25,744 bases of DNA from a virus: positions 1-25,744 of the IMG/VR virus record IMGVR_UViG_3300031569_000565. One strand, 5' to 3'. The translations under genes were made by a program, and so were the position numbers. The notes under the pieces are model-generated. The model saw only the letters and a list, made by a program, of their open reading frames with translations, was not told where the DNA came from and ran no database searches. Positions 6,658 to 13,992 of the stretch are shown here, piece by piece (position 1 is the first letter of the stretch; every line of letters starts with the position of its first letter).

Positions 6658-6664
6658 CTAAATA
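6658..6664 (+). promoter_or_regulatory. T4-type late promoter-like box for the dnaJ-like gene
   Basis: CTAAATA ends 21 bases before the ATG at 6686, inside the short gap after the EF-hand gene. It has the same form as the boxes at 2126 (minus strand) and 16216. Confidence 0.5.
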
Positions 6665-6685
6665 GTCCATGCGATAAGTAATTGT

Positions 6686-7507
6686 ATGGACTATTATTCT
6701 ATACTAGGTGTTCCTAGAAACGCTTCTGAATCAGATTTAAAAAAAGCATACAAGCAAGCAAGTATGAAACACCATCCCGACAGGGGCGGTGATGCTGAAC
6801 AATTTAAAAAAGTTAGCGAAGCGTATGGTATATTAAAAGACCCACAAAAACGTGCGGCGTATGATAACCCCCAACGACAATATCATGCTAATACAGGTAA
6901 CATGCAAGGTGGTCATTCTTTTGACGATATATTTGCTAACTTTGGTTTCATGCGCCCTGGGCAACCGATGCGCAACAAAGACATGCGTATTGGATATAGA
7001 ATGTCATTTGCTGAAGTGTACACAGGATGTGCTGCAACAATTACATATAACTTACCTAATGGTCGTGGCGAAGTAATAGATGTAAAAATTCCACCTGGCA
7101 TGAAACACGGTGACACTGTACAGTTTCCAAACTACGGCGATGATAGTATACCCGGAATACCTAGAGGAACATTACAAGTACAACTAGCTATACCAACTCC
7201 TCATAAGTGGAAGCGAGACGGTGAACATTTGTATACTGAAGTAATTGTTGATATATTTGATTTGATTTTAGGTAAATCAGTAACGATACACACACCTGAA
7301 AATAAACAACTTGCTCTTACTGTTCCTCCAGGCACAAATAATGATGTTACCATGAATATAACCGGACACGGTCTGCCACGAGTAAATACCTATAACAACA
7401 GAGGGAATTTATATGTTAAGATTAAAGCAGTAACCCCTAAATTAACTAATGACGAATTAAGAAGGATAGAAGAGATTAAAAATGGAATTAATTTACGCAC
7501 CCAGTAG
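6686..7507 (+). CDS. DnaJ/CbpA-like J-domain co-chaperone
   Basis: The 273-residue protein has an N-terminal J-domain (about 1-62) with the HPD motif at residues 30-32, which stimulates Hsp70 ATPase, followed by a Gly/Phe-containing linker (about 70-92) and C-terminal client-binding domains. IPPGMKHGDTVQFPNYGDD and VPPGTNNDVTMNITGHGLP are the repeated PPG..G...I..G.G.P-type signatures of DnaJ C-terminal domains. It lacks the Cys-rich zinc domain, so it is a type B, CbpA-like protein; it is not HscB despite the nearby iscUA genes. It would work with host DnaK. Its 3' end overlaps the peptide deformylase gene by 26 bases. Confidence 0.92.
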   Translation: MDYYSILGVPRNASESDLKKAYKQASMKHHPDRGGDAEQFKKVSEAYGILKDPQKRAAYDNPQRQYHANTGNMQGGHSFDDIFANFGFMRPGQPMRNKDMRIGYRMSFAEVYTGCAATITYNLPNGRGEVIDVKIPPGMKHGDTVQFPNYGDDSIPGIPRGTLQVQLAIPTPHKWKRDGEHLYTEVIVDIFDLILGKSVTIHTPENKQLALTVPPGTNNDVTMNITGHGLPRVNTYNNRGNLYVKIKAVTPKLTNDELRRIEEIKNGINLRTQ

Positions 7508-7991
7508 TTGGCTTACAAAACAAGTTAAGCCGTTTGACTTTGATACAACTGACGCTATTCAAACAGCTCAGGAGATGGTTGACCTAATGGACCTACATAA
7601 AGGTATAGGCATTAGTGCTAACCAAGTTGGATTAGATGCACAAATTTTTGTAATGCGACCAACACAGCATAGCGAACTAAAAGAAGCATTTGCAGTTATT
7701 AATCCAGTGATACAAAAGATATCAGAAGAAACAGATTCAAAGTATGAAGGATGCCTAAGTTATCCTAATTTAATATTAAATGTCAAAAGACCAATTAAAT
7801 TGGTAACACAGTTTCTTGACGCAGACGCAAAAGAGTGTATAATAGTACTTGAAGGGTATGATGCAAGAGTATTCTTACACGAATACGATCACTTGCAAGG
7901 TATAGAATTTACCGATCGTGTTTCTAAACTAAAATTAGGAATGGCAATGAAAAAGAAAATTAAAAGAGAAAAAAGGTATATCAATGGTTGA
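7482..7991 (+). CDS. def: Peptide deformylase
   Basis: The 169-residue enzyme removes the formyl group from N-terminal Met of new proteins. All three family motifs are present: motif 1 GIGISANQVG (41-50, usual GxGxAAxQ, here with Ser-Ala in place of Ala-Ala), motif 2 EGCLS (89-93) with the metal ligand Cys91, and motif 3 HEYDH (133-137) with metal ligands His133 and His137 and catalytic Glu134. A Lys-rich tail follows. Phage deformylases are known from marine T4-like phages and are thought to help process abundant phage-era proteins. The gene overlaps the J-protein gene by 26 bases and the clpA-like gene by 8 bases. Confidence 0.95.
   Translation: MELIYAPSSWLTKQVKPFDFDTTDAIQTAQEMVDLMDLHKGIGISANQVGLDAQIFVMRPTQHSELKEAFAVINPVIQKISEETDSKYEGCLSYPNLILNVKRPIKLVTQFLDADAKECIIVLEGYDARVFLHEYDHLQGIEFTDRVSKLKLGMAMKKKIKREKRYING
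7816..7843 (+). promoter_or_regulatory. Possible internal sigma-70 promoter upstream of the clpA-like gene
   Basis: TTGACG (7816-7821) and TATAAT (7838-7843) are 16 bases apart inside the deformylase gene, 141 bases before the clpA-like start. One mismatch from consensus. It lies in coding sequence, so chance is a real alternative. Confidence 0.4.
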
Positions 7992-10230
7992 ACCGAGTCA
8001 AGAGTTACAGTTAGTATTTGATAAGTCGATTACAGATGCAAAGAAACTAAGACATGAGTATGTCACTATTGAACATTTATTGTTTAGTATGCTGTGCAGT
8101 GATCCGTTTTATGATGTTATAAAAGAGTATGGTGCTGATGTAGATTATATTAAATCTCACCTAGAGCATCATCTAAAAGAGAAGTGCGACGAATTAAAAA
8201 TTGAGTTAGCAAAATACAAACCTAAAAAAACGCAAGCCGTTGAAAGAGTTTTAAATAGAGCATTTACACAAGTACTATTTGCTGGACGTAATACTATTGA
8301 ACTAGTAGATGTTATGTTAAGTATTATGTCTGAAAAGAAATCTATTAGTAATTACTTTTTAGAGCAAAGCGGTCTTAAAAAAGATACATTTGCAGAATAC
8401 ATTAATGCAGAATTAGAAACAAGTATCGAAGACGAGGAAATGTCAGGCGAAGCACAACGTGCATTGAGACAGTTTACAACTGACTTAAATCAAGAAGTTG
8501 TAAAAGAAAAGATTGATCCTGTAATTGGTCGCGAGGCTGAGTTAGATACTATTGCACTTGCATTAGGCAGACGTAATAAAAATAACTGTTTACTTGTTGG
8601 TGATCCAGGAGTTGGTAAAACTGCTATTGCAGAAGGCCTTGCTTGGAATATTGTGCAAGGAACTGTTCCAGAGTTTTTAAAAGAATATAAAGTATTCATG
8701 TTAGACATTGGTAGTATGCTTGCAGGTAGTAAGTATCGCGGAGACTTTGAAGAACGCTTTAAATTAGTACTTGCAGGTCTTAAAGGCAAAGGCAAAACTA
8801 TTATGTTCATCGACGAAGCACATATGATTAGTGGTGCTGGATCAGGTGGTGGCGGTAATAGTGCAAATGATTTAGCTAACATGCTAAAACCAGCTCTTGC
8901 TAAAGGTAACATTAAAGTTGTTGCATCAACTACTTGGGATGAGTATCGCAAGTTCTTTGAAAAGGATCGTGCATTAATGCGTCGATTCCAACGTGTAACA
9001 GTTGACGAGCCTAGTCCAGAAGTTACTAAAGATATTTTACATGGTATTAAAAAGTATTACGAAGAGTTTCATAAAACTACTATTACCGACGAAGCTATTG
9101 CAGAAGCAATCAAATTAAGTGTTAAATATCAAAGTGATAAGAAATTGCCAGATAAAGCAATTGACTTAATTGATCTTGCATGTTCGAGATTTAATTTAAA
9201 GGAAGTTACAGGTGATAAAATTGTTGACGGTGCGGAAATACAGTTTGAACTTGCTAAAGTTATAAACTTACCTACAGAGCAAGTTGCTGAAAAAGAAACT
9301 GACAATCTTAAAAACCTTGAAAAGAACATCAAAGGTGATGTGTACGGCCAGGATAAAGCAGTCGAAGGCATTGTTGATAAGATACTAGTTGCACAAGCAG
9401 GATTAAAACCAGATGATAAACCTATTGGAGCATTTGTGTTTATGGGTCCGACAGGCACTGGTAAAACTGAAACAGCAAAATCACTTGCTAAACAATTAGG
9501 AGTAACACTTGTACGTTTTGATATGTCAGAATATCAGGAAAAGCACAGCGTTGCTAAACTAATTGGATCACCACCTGGTTACGTTGGTTACGACGAAAAC
9601 AACGGATTGTTAATTACTAAGTTGCAAGAAAATCCTAACTGTGTATTGTTACTTGACGAGATCGAAAAAGCTCATCCAGATGTTTCACAAATCTTGTTGC
9701 AAGTAATGGACAATGGCAAGCTGACAGGATCTAATGGTAAAGAAGCAGATGCACGTAACTGTGTACTAATTCTTACTACTAACTTAGGTGCTGCACAGGC
9801 TGAGAAAAACACTATCGGATTTAGTGATGATAGCGATAACTATTATGAAGATACTGAACTAAAGAGATTCTTTGCTCCAGAATTTAGAAATAGACTCGAC
9901 GGCATAATTACTTTTGATACTCTTGGTAAAGAAGTAATGATGAAAATTGTTGGTAAGTTCTTAGTTGAATTAAAAGCTCAGGTTAAAGGCAAGCAGGTTG
10001 ATATTACTATAAGTGATGAAGCACTTGATTACTTGGTAGAAAAAGGATTTAATAAAAAGATGGGTGCAAGACCATTACAGCGTGTGATTGATAAAGAGAT
10101 CAAACAACCGCTATCACGTCAGTTATTATTTGGCACACTAAAAGACGGTGGCAAATGTAAGATAGATGTGAACACTAAAGGAAAAGAATTGGTATTAGTA
10201 TATAATGAAAAAGAAACTATTACAGCATGA
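7984..10230 (+). CDS. clpA: ClpA-like AAA+ protein unfoldase
   Basis: The 748-residue protein has the full ClpA layout: a Clp N-domain (about 1-145), a first AAA+ module with Walker A GDPGVGKT (206-213), Walker B MFIDEAH (274-280) and a KYRGDFEER pore region (250-258), and a second module with Walker A GPTGTGKT (488-495), pore loop GYVG (532-535), Walker B LLLDEIEKAH (555-564) and sensor-2 MGARPLQRVI near the end. It has no ClpB-type middle coiled-coil, and its length is near that of E. coli ClpA (758). IGF at 611-613 lies where ClpA/ClpX carry the IGL/IGF tripeptide that docks on ClpP. No ClpP is encoded here, so it may recruit the host protease. It overlaps both neighbours. Confidence 0.94.
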   Translation: MVEPSQELQLVFDKSITDAKKLRHEYVTIEHLLFSMLCSDPFYDVIKEYGADVDYIKSHLEHHLKEKCDELKIELAKYKPKKTQAVERVLNRAFTQVLFAGRNTIELVDVMLSIMSEKKSISNYFLEQSGLKKDTFAEYINAELETSIEDEEMSGEAQRALRQFTTDLNQEVVKEKIDPVIGREAELDTIALALGRRNKNNCLLVGDPGVGKTAIAEGLAWNIVQGTVPEFLKEYKVFMLDIGSMLAGSKYRGDFEERFKLVLAGLKGKGKTIMFIDEAHMISGAGSGGGGNSANDLANMLKPALAKGNIKVVASTTWDEYRKFFEKDRALMRRFQRVTVDEPSPEVTKDILHGIKKYYEEFHKTTITDEAIAEAIKLSVKYQSDKKLPDKAIDLIDLACSRFNLKEVTGDKIVDGAEIQFELAKVINLPTEQVAEKETDNLKNLEKNIKGDVYGQDKAVEGIVDKILVAQAGLKPDDKPIGAFVFMGPTGTGKTETAKSLAKQLGVTLVRFDMSEYQEKHSVAKLIGSPPGYVGYDENNGLLITKLQENPNCVLLLDEIEKAHPDVSQILLQVMDNGKLTGSNGKEADARNCVLILTTNLGAAQAEKNTIGFSDDSDNYYEDTELKRFFAPEFRNRLDGIITFDTLGKEVMMKIVGKFLVELKAQVKGKQVDITISDEALDYLVEKGFNKKMGARPLQRVIDKEIKQPLSRQLLFGTLKDGGKCKIDVNTKGKELVLVYNEKETITA

Positions 10231-10894
10231 CACTAATAAACTTTTCTATAATAAATATCTGTATTGTCTAACGGTATATAATCAACTTGGTCCAATATTT
10301 AGGAACAAAAACTTTATGTTTGCTTCTACGGTATTGGACCAATTACAAACAGATCTTGATAATGGAATTTTGCCACTTACTAGGTGGCAAGGTAGATATC
10401 AATCACCGATAGATATTGCACATTTTATTGACGCTAGAACAATTTATAATGTATTAACTAGGTATAAGGATGTTTACTTAATACGATGCGAAAGCAATAC
10501 CTTAAATTTTTATTGTAATGACGATGCATTTCTTCGTAGGTTGTCTAATAAATTAAGAAGTGTGCAAACTTTTGCAGGACCTGCAAAAGAGCATATAGAG
10601 TTTATTCGTAATAATACTAACACTATTATAGTTAAGGATAACACATATCAATATAAAGTTACTTTTAATAGTAATTGGGTGCCTGATACTTTAGGGCCTT
10701 GGTTAAAGGCAAATAGAGACAAAGTAAAAGTTTCAGATATGCTACTTGATGATCTTGATCAAGACTTAAAATATATGAATGGCCGTTATATTTTTATGAC
10801 TACTGAGAAAGTATTAATGTTATTTAAAATTATTGCAGGCAATTGTATACAACGTATCGACAAACTAGTCTGCGATGCAGATATAGATAAATAA
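10205..10894 (+). CDS. Hypothetical protein
   Basis: I do not recognise this 229-residue protein. It begins with a basic stretch (MKKKLLQHDTNK), is rich in Asn, Tyr, Arg and Asp, and has no membrane segment or obvious nucleotide-binding motif. A GRYQSPIDIAHFIDAR segment near residues 63-78 and a C-terminal FMTTEKVLMLFKIIAGN helix stand out. The gene overlaps the end of the clpA-like gene by 26 bases, the same overlap length as dnaJ/def, so it belongs to the same coupled unit. That context could suggest a link to proteolysis, such as an adaptor, but this is only a guess. Confidence 0.72.
   Translation: MKKKLLQHDTNKLFYNKYLYCLTVYNQLGPIFRNKNFMFASTVLDQLQTDLDNGILPLTRWQGRYQSPIDIAHFIDARTIYNVLTRYKDVYLIRCESNTLNFYCNDDAFLRRLSNKLRSVQTFAGPAKEHIEFIRNNTNTIIVKDNTYQYKVTFNSNWVPDTLGPWLKANRDKVKVSDMLLDDLDQDLKYMNGRYIFMTTEKVLMLFKIIAGNCIQRIDKLVCDADIDK
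10887..10893 (+). promoter_or_regulatory. Late promoter-like box overlapping a stop codon
   Basis: ATAAATA is formed by the last codons and stop of the preceding gene, five bases before the ATG at 10899. If used, transcription would start about at the start codon, so it may be fortuitous or yield a leaderless message. Confidence 0.25.
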
Positions 10895-10898
10895 CAGT

Positions 10899-11288
10899 AT
10901 GCCAGCAAGTAGCGAAAATTTTGAATTTACAGTAAGCGGAGCAACTACAGTACAGTTGACACATCCAGGCGACAGTACTGCAACGACTTACACATCAAGC
11001 AATCTAAAGGGCGACGGTTATTACGGTCGTGCTGACGGATTTCATACAGTACAATATAACCTATTAGGAAATGCAAATAATGCCGTTGTAGGCACTATTG
11101 AGATACAAGCGACATTAGCTGTAACTCCGACTGATAGTGATTGGTTTATTGTTACTGATACTCAACAAATATATACAGGAACGTATGGTAGTTACATGTT
11201 TAATTTTACAGGTAATTACGTATGGCTTAGAGCAAAAGTATATAACTGGACCGACGGCACAATAGGGTCGATTGCACTAAACCACTAG
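10899..11288 (+). CDS. Probable virion-associated small beta-rich protein
   Basis: The 129-residue protein is rich in Thr, Ser, Gly, Val and aromatic residues with almost no Lys or Cys, typical of an all-beta structural protein. Motifs that stand out are GDGYYGRADGFHTVQYN, IEIQATLAVTPTDSDW and FTGNYVWLRAKVYNWTDGTI. From memory, very similar small proteins recur in marine T4-like phages, often beside other structural genes, but I cannot name a T4 counterpart. It may be a capsid- or tail-decorating protein. It precedes a gene with a strong AGGAGG ribosome-binding site. Function is uncertain. Confidence 0.75.
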   Translation: MPASSENFEFTVSGATTVQLTHPGDSTATTYTSSNLKGDGYYGRADGFHTVQYNLLGNANNAVVGTIEIQATLAVTPTDSDWFIVTDTQQIYTGTYGSYMFNFTGNYVWLRAKVYNWTDGTIGSIALNH

Positions 11289-11296
11289 GAGGACTG

Positions 11297-11884
11297 ATGG
11301 AACATTTTGTAAGAATTACGATGGAAAAGCAAGACACAGCTAATTCATTAGACGAGAGCATTTTTGCTGAACAAGAAATTTATGAAACCGAGCAAGGTGC
11401 AACTGTTTACGAAATACCACTTTCTCGTCAGTTAAGCGAAGAAGAATCAAATGAATATGCACAGCGACTAGCAAACTATATGTTTGAGCAAGGGCATACA
11501 GATTTTGATATTGATATATCAACAGACGAATTAGAAGAAACCGACGAAGTAACATTCGAAGACGACGATGACTTTTTTGAAGAGTACGGTGTTATGTGGT
11601 ATAACGATGATGATGTTATTGACGAAGCAGAATACCAAGGACGTACAGTTAAACTAGGCAAGCCTATGCAAGGCGATGTTAAAAAGTTTAAAGTATACGT
11701 TAAGAATCCAAAAGGTAATGTAGTTAAAGTAAACTTCGGACACGGCGGAAGCAGTGTTAAAGGCAAAGCTATGAAGATTCGTAAAAACAATCCAGCAGCA
11801 AGACGTTCTTTTAGAGCAAGACATAATTGTGATAATCCTGGACCAAGACATAAAGCACGTTACTGGAGTTGCAGAAAATGGTAA
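11297..11884 (+). CDS. Acidic phage protein with conserved C-terminal Cys/basic domain
   Basis: The 195-residue protein has a very acidic N-terminal half (for example FEDDDDFFEEYG near 90-101) and a basic C-terminal domain from about residue 110: EAEYQGRTVKLGKPM, KFKVYVKNPKGNVVKVNFG, and the end SFRARHNCDNPGPRHKARYWSC. I recall this tail as a recurring module on various proteins of T4-like phages, some in the prohead protease/core region; two Cys are always present. The acid-then-base layout fits a scaffold or DNA-associated prohead component. AGGAGG, 5 bases before the ATG, is one of the best ribosome-binding sites in the window and suggests high expression. The exact role is unknown. Confidence 0.75.
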   Translation: MEHFVRITMEKQDTANSLDESIFAEQEIYETEQGATVYEIPLSRQLSEEESNEYAQRLANYMFEQGHTDFDIDISTDELEETDEVTFEDDDDFFEEYGVMWYNDDDVIDEAEYQGRTVKLGKPMQGDVKKFKVYVKNPKGNVVKVNFGHGGSSVKGKAMKIRKNNPAARRSFRARHNCDNPGPRHKARYWSCRKW

Positions 11885-12210
11885 TGGTAAGAGAAATTAC
11901 AGAAACAACTGAAATGCCGTATGATCTTGTAGACGACACTTGTATGCATATGCGTAATGATTCTGCTTTTTATAGGAATGAATATTTCCCTACAATGGCA
12001 AAAATTGCTGATATGCAACGAGAAGGCACAAATACTGATCCACGAAAAACTCTTATGCCTATGATTGAAAAAGGTATAACTGACTATTGCACAAAATACC
12101 GGTTGACACAACACCCTGACGACATGTATAATAACGAACATAGAGCGGCTCTTTATGATAAAATATACCAAGAAGAGATGCAAGCAATTGAACAGGGTGA
12201 TTATGCATGA
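11878..12210 (+). CDS. Conserved phage protein of unknown function
   Basis: A 110-residue, mostly helical protein rich in Met, Asp, Glu and Tyr. Segments such as MPYDLVDDTCMHMRND and MPMIEKGITDYCTKYRL look like amphipathic helices. No known motif is seen. ATG 11878 is chosen because GGAG lies 9 bases upstream; ATG 11884 would give a TAATG junction but poor spacing, and TTG 11869 is too close to the GGAG. It overlaps the stop of the previous gene and its own stop overlaps the nucleotidyltransferase start (ATGA), so it sits inside a coupled late gene string. Its function is unknown. Confidence 0.72.
   Translation: MVMVREITETTEMPYDLVDDTCMHMRNDSAFYRNEYFPTMAKIADMQREGTNTDPRKTLMPMIEKGITDYCTKYRLTQHPDDMYNNEHRAALYDKIYQEEMQAIEQGDYA
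12103..12132 (+). promoter_or_regulatory. Possible internal sigma-70 promoter (TTGACA-18-TATAAT)
   Basis: Both hexamers are perfect with an 18-base spacer (TTGACA 12103-12108, TATAAT 12127-12132), inside the gene at 11878 and about 75 bases before the nucleotidyltransferase start. Being within coding sequence, it could be fortuitous. Confidence 0.45.
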
Positions 12211-12860
12211 GGTTAAGAGACTTATTTGAAGACCGTAAAAAGAAAGTTGTGGCAGTCATGCCAGGTGGTTTTCATCCGTTTCATCCTGGACACAAAAGTC
12301 TATATGATTGGGCAGTAAAAACGTTCGGACAAGGCAATGTTTATGTAGCTGCAACTGACGATACTAAGTCTAGACCTTTCCCCTTTAATATTAAACAACA
12401 ATTAGCTTCTATGGCAGGTGTGCCTAAAGAAAGATTTATACAAGTTAAAAGTCCTTTTAACGCATTATCATATCAATCCTTATTAAACGATGCTGAAAAT
12501 ACAGCATTGGTATTTGTACGTAGCGACAAAGATCAAGCAAGTCATCCTAAGCCAGATCAAATAAGAAAAAGTGATGGACAAATGGGCTACATTATCAGCT
12601 ACGACGGTAACCTCGAACACGGTGCTGATATGCACGGTTATATGACGTATGGCCCTACACAAGATTTTAATTTTAGTGGCATGGATATTAAAAGTGCTAG
12701 TGAACTAAGAGCTGCATGGCCTGAAATGGATGAGGAGAAAAAAACGAAAGCGGCAGAAATACTGTATCCTGGCAACGGACAAGCAGCAACAGACTTACTT
12801 AATAGCGCATTAGGTGATACAGAAGCATCCATTGGTGTACAGGCTAGTAATGTACGATAG
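12207..12860 (+). CDS. Nucleotidyltransferase (HxGH, cytidylyl/adenylyltransferase-like) with N-terminal leader
   Basis: The 217-residue protein carries GGFHPFHPGHKSLYDWA (20-36), with the HxGH nucleotide-binding motif at 26-29, typical of the NMN adenylyltransferase/cytidylyltransferase superfamily. A SASELRAAW segment near 163-171 resembles the family's second signature (S-S/T-x-x-R). It may activate a phosphorylated substrate, perhaps in NAD salvage; the substrate cannot be read from sequence. The first residues MRLRDLFED precede the catalytic fold and end in Leu-Phe-Glu, like a T4-type capsid-targeting propeptide cut after L/I-x-E. The start overlaps the previous stop (ATGA). It is unlike the shorter TagD-like enzyme at 20783. 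Confidence 0.85.
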   Translation: MRLRDLFEDRKKKVVAVMPGGFHPFHPGHKSLYDWAVKTFGQGNVYVAATDDTKSRPFPFNIKQQLASMAGVPKERFIQVKSPFNALSYQSLLNDAENTALVFVRSDKDQASHPKPDQIRKSDGQMGYIISYDGNLEHGADMHGYMTYGPTQDFNFSGMDIKSASELRAAWPEMDEEKKTKAAEILYPGNGQAATDLLNSALGDTEASIGVQASNVR

Positions 12861-13077
12861 TCTTGATGAGCTTAAAAAACTTGCTGGTGTAAACGAATTC
12901 AAAGGTTACACAGAGTACACTCTTGAGAACATCAGTGATGCTGCAAATTCAAATGCAAAAAAGATGCGGGATCAAAACATAAAACCGGGTGACAAGGAAT
13001 GGTTTGAGCTTTGGTTTAGTCAGCCTAAAATGATGAATCAAAATATGCCTGCAGGATTTAGAGGACGTAAAAAATGA
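12850..13077 (+). CDS. Small conserved phage protein with LAG-x-x-E leader
   Basis: A 75-residue protein with two parts: an N-terminal helix SLDELKKLAGVNEF and a C-terminal segment with EWFELWFSQPKMMN and a basic end FRGRKK. I chose ATG 12850, inside the last codons of the preceding gene, over a far-upstream GTG at 12814. The helix LKKLAGVNE closely resembles SDFAKLAGITE in the protein at 15456, suggesting a shared targeting or cleavage element. The Trp/Phe-rich part with GFRGRKK seems familiar from marine T4-like phages. No enzymatic motif is seen. Its stop overlaps the next start (ATGA). Confidence 0.68.
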   Translation: MYDSLDELKKLAGVNEFKGYTEYTLENISDAANSNAKKMRDQNIKPGDKEWFELWFSQPKMMNQNMPAGFRGRKK

Positions 13078-13991
13078 GAATACGTGACCTAACAGAATGG
13101 GGAAGAATTGTAAAAGGAGTTAATACTACGCCAGATGTTGGTGTAGGTGAAATTCCACGCCAGGCTGCTAAATTCGGCAACACTGTTGATAAGGACGGCA
13201 AACCACCTACACTTAGTAGTAAAGTTAAAGGCAAGAGAACTAACGTATTGTTTAACTTAGGTCTTTCTGAAGGTAAGCAATTTACAGAAGCAATGGGCGA
13301 AATTGCTAGTGCTACAGAAATATACGTTGACATGGACGGAGTAATTGCAGACTTCTTTGGCGAGTGGGCTAAACTAATGGACGTAGATCATTTTACAGAC
13401 ATTAACAAACAACACGATATAAACGATGCACTACAAAAGATACGAGACACTGACGACTTTTGGTTAAGATTGCCTGTACTTCCAGAAGCAAAAAATTTAC
13501 TTAACTTAATTAAAGAAGTTAAAGGCGAATATAGTATTTGTACTAGTCCTTTAGCTGATGATCCTAATTCAGAAAAACACAAGCGAACATGGGTAGAGAA
13601 AAATCTAGCATTTTTCCCACCTAAAGAAGTACATGTTACACACAATAAACCACAATTTGCTACAGCAAAAGACGGCACTCCTAACATACTAATTGACGAC
13701 TACGGTGTTAACATTAATGCATGGGAAGCAGCAGGTGGCATTGGGTTTAAATACAAAGATCATAAGTTTGAACGCACAGCTAAAGAAATTAAACAACATA
13801 TGCAAGAGCCAGCAACTGAAAACTTTGCTGATGGTAAAGTAAAAGGCAAAAGTAAACCAGGAAGAGTTAAAAAGTCCGGAGCAAGTTGCAACGGTACAGT
13901 AACACAGTTACGCAAACGTGCTAAGAACGCAAGTGGTGAAAAAGCTAAAATGTATCACTGGTGTGCTAATATGAAATCGGGAAGATCATAA
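13074..13991 (+). CDS. HAD-family 5'(3')-deoxyribonucleotidase-like protein with leader and basic tail
   Basis: The 305-residue protein has three parts. The first 80 residues start MRIRDLTEWG and contain further Glu-ending sites (GLSE at 63-66). The HAD phosphatase core spans about 83-245: motif I YVDMDGVIADF with Asp87 and Asp89, motif II ICTSPL with Thr157/Ser158, and motif IV LIDDYGVNINAW with Asp208-Asp209; this pattern is that of deoxyribonucleotidases. The tail (about 250-305) is basic: KGKSKPGRVKKSGASC followed by a second Cys in MYHWCANMK. The leader end Leu-Thr-Glu fits prohead protease cleavage, so the enzyme may be packaged. The tail may bind DNA or metal. The three-part arrangement is unusual for a nucleotidase. 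Confidence 0.85.
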   Translation: MRIRDLTEWGRIVKGVNTTPDVGVGEIPRQAAKFGNTVDKDGKPPTLSSKVKGKRTNVLFNLGLSEGKQFTEAMGEIASATEIYVDMDGVIADFFGEWAKLMDVDHFTDINKQHDINDALQKIRDTDDFWLRLPVLPEAKNLLNLIKEVKGEYSICTSPLADDPNSEKHKRTWVEKNLAFFPPKEVHVTHNKPQFATAKDGTPNILIDDYGVNINAWEAAGGIGFKYKDHKFERTAKEIKQHMQEPATENFADGKVKGKSKPGRVKKSGASCNGTVTQLRKRAKNASGEKAKMYHWCANMKSGRS

Positions 13992-13992
13992 A

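Noticed and set aside
6852-7076. Plus-strand 74-codon frame inside the dnaJ-like gene
   Set aside because: The J-protein frame is supported by HPD and C-terminal domain motifs; the alternative frame shows no coding pattern.
6686-7507. J-protein as HscB, completing an isc set with iscU and iscA
   Set aside because: HscB has no DnaJ-type C-terminal client-binding domains; this protein has the PPG...G.G.P signatures of DnaJ/CbpA.
8490-9458. Minus-strand open frames within the clpA-like gene (8490-8951 and 9129-9458)
   Set aside because: Shadow frames of a conserved AAA+ gene with Ser/Pro/Leu-rich composition and no start signals.
11340-11851. Minus-strand frames under the acidic protein gene
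   Set aside because: The Ser-rich runs are mirror products of Asp/Glu-rich codons on the plus strand; no start signals.
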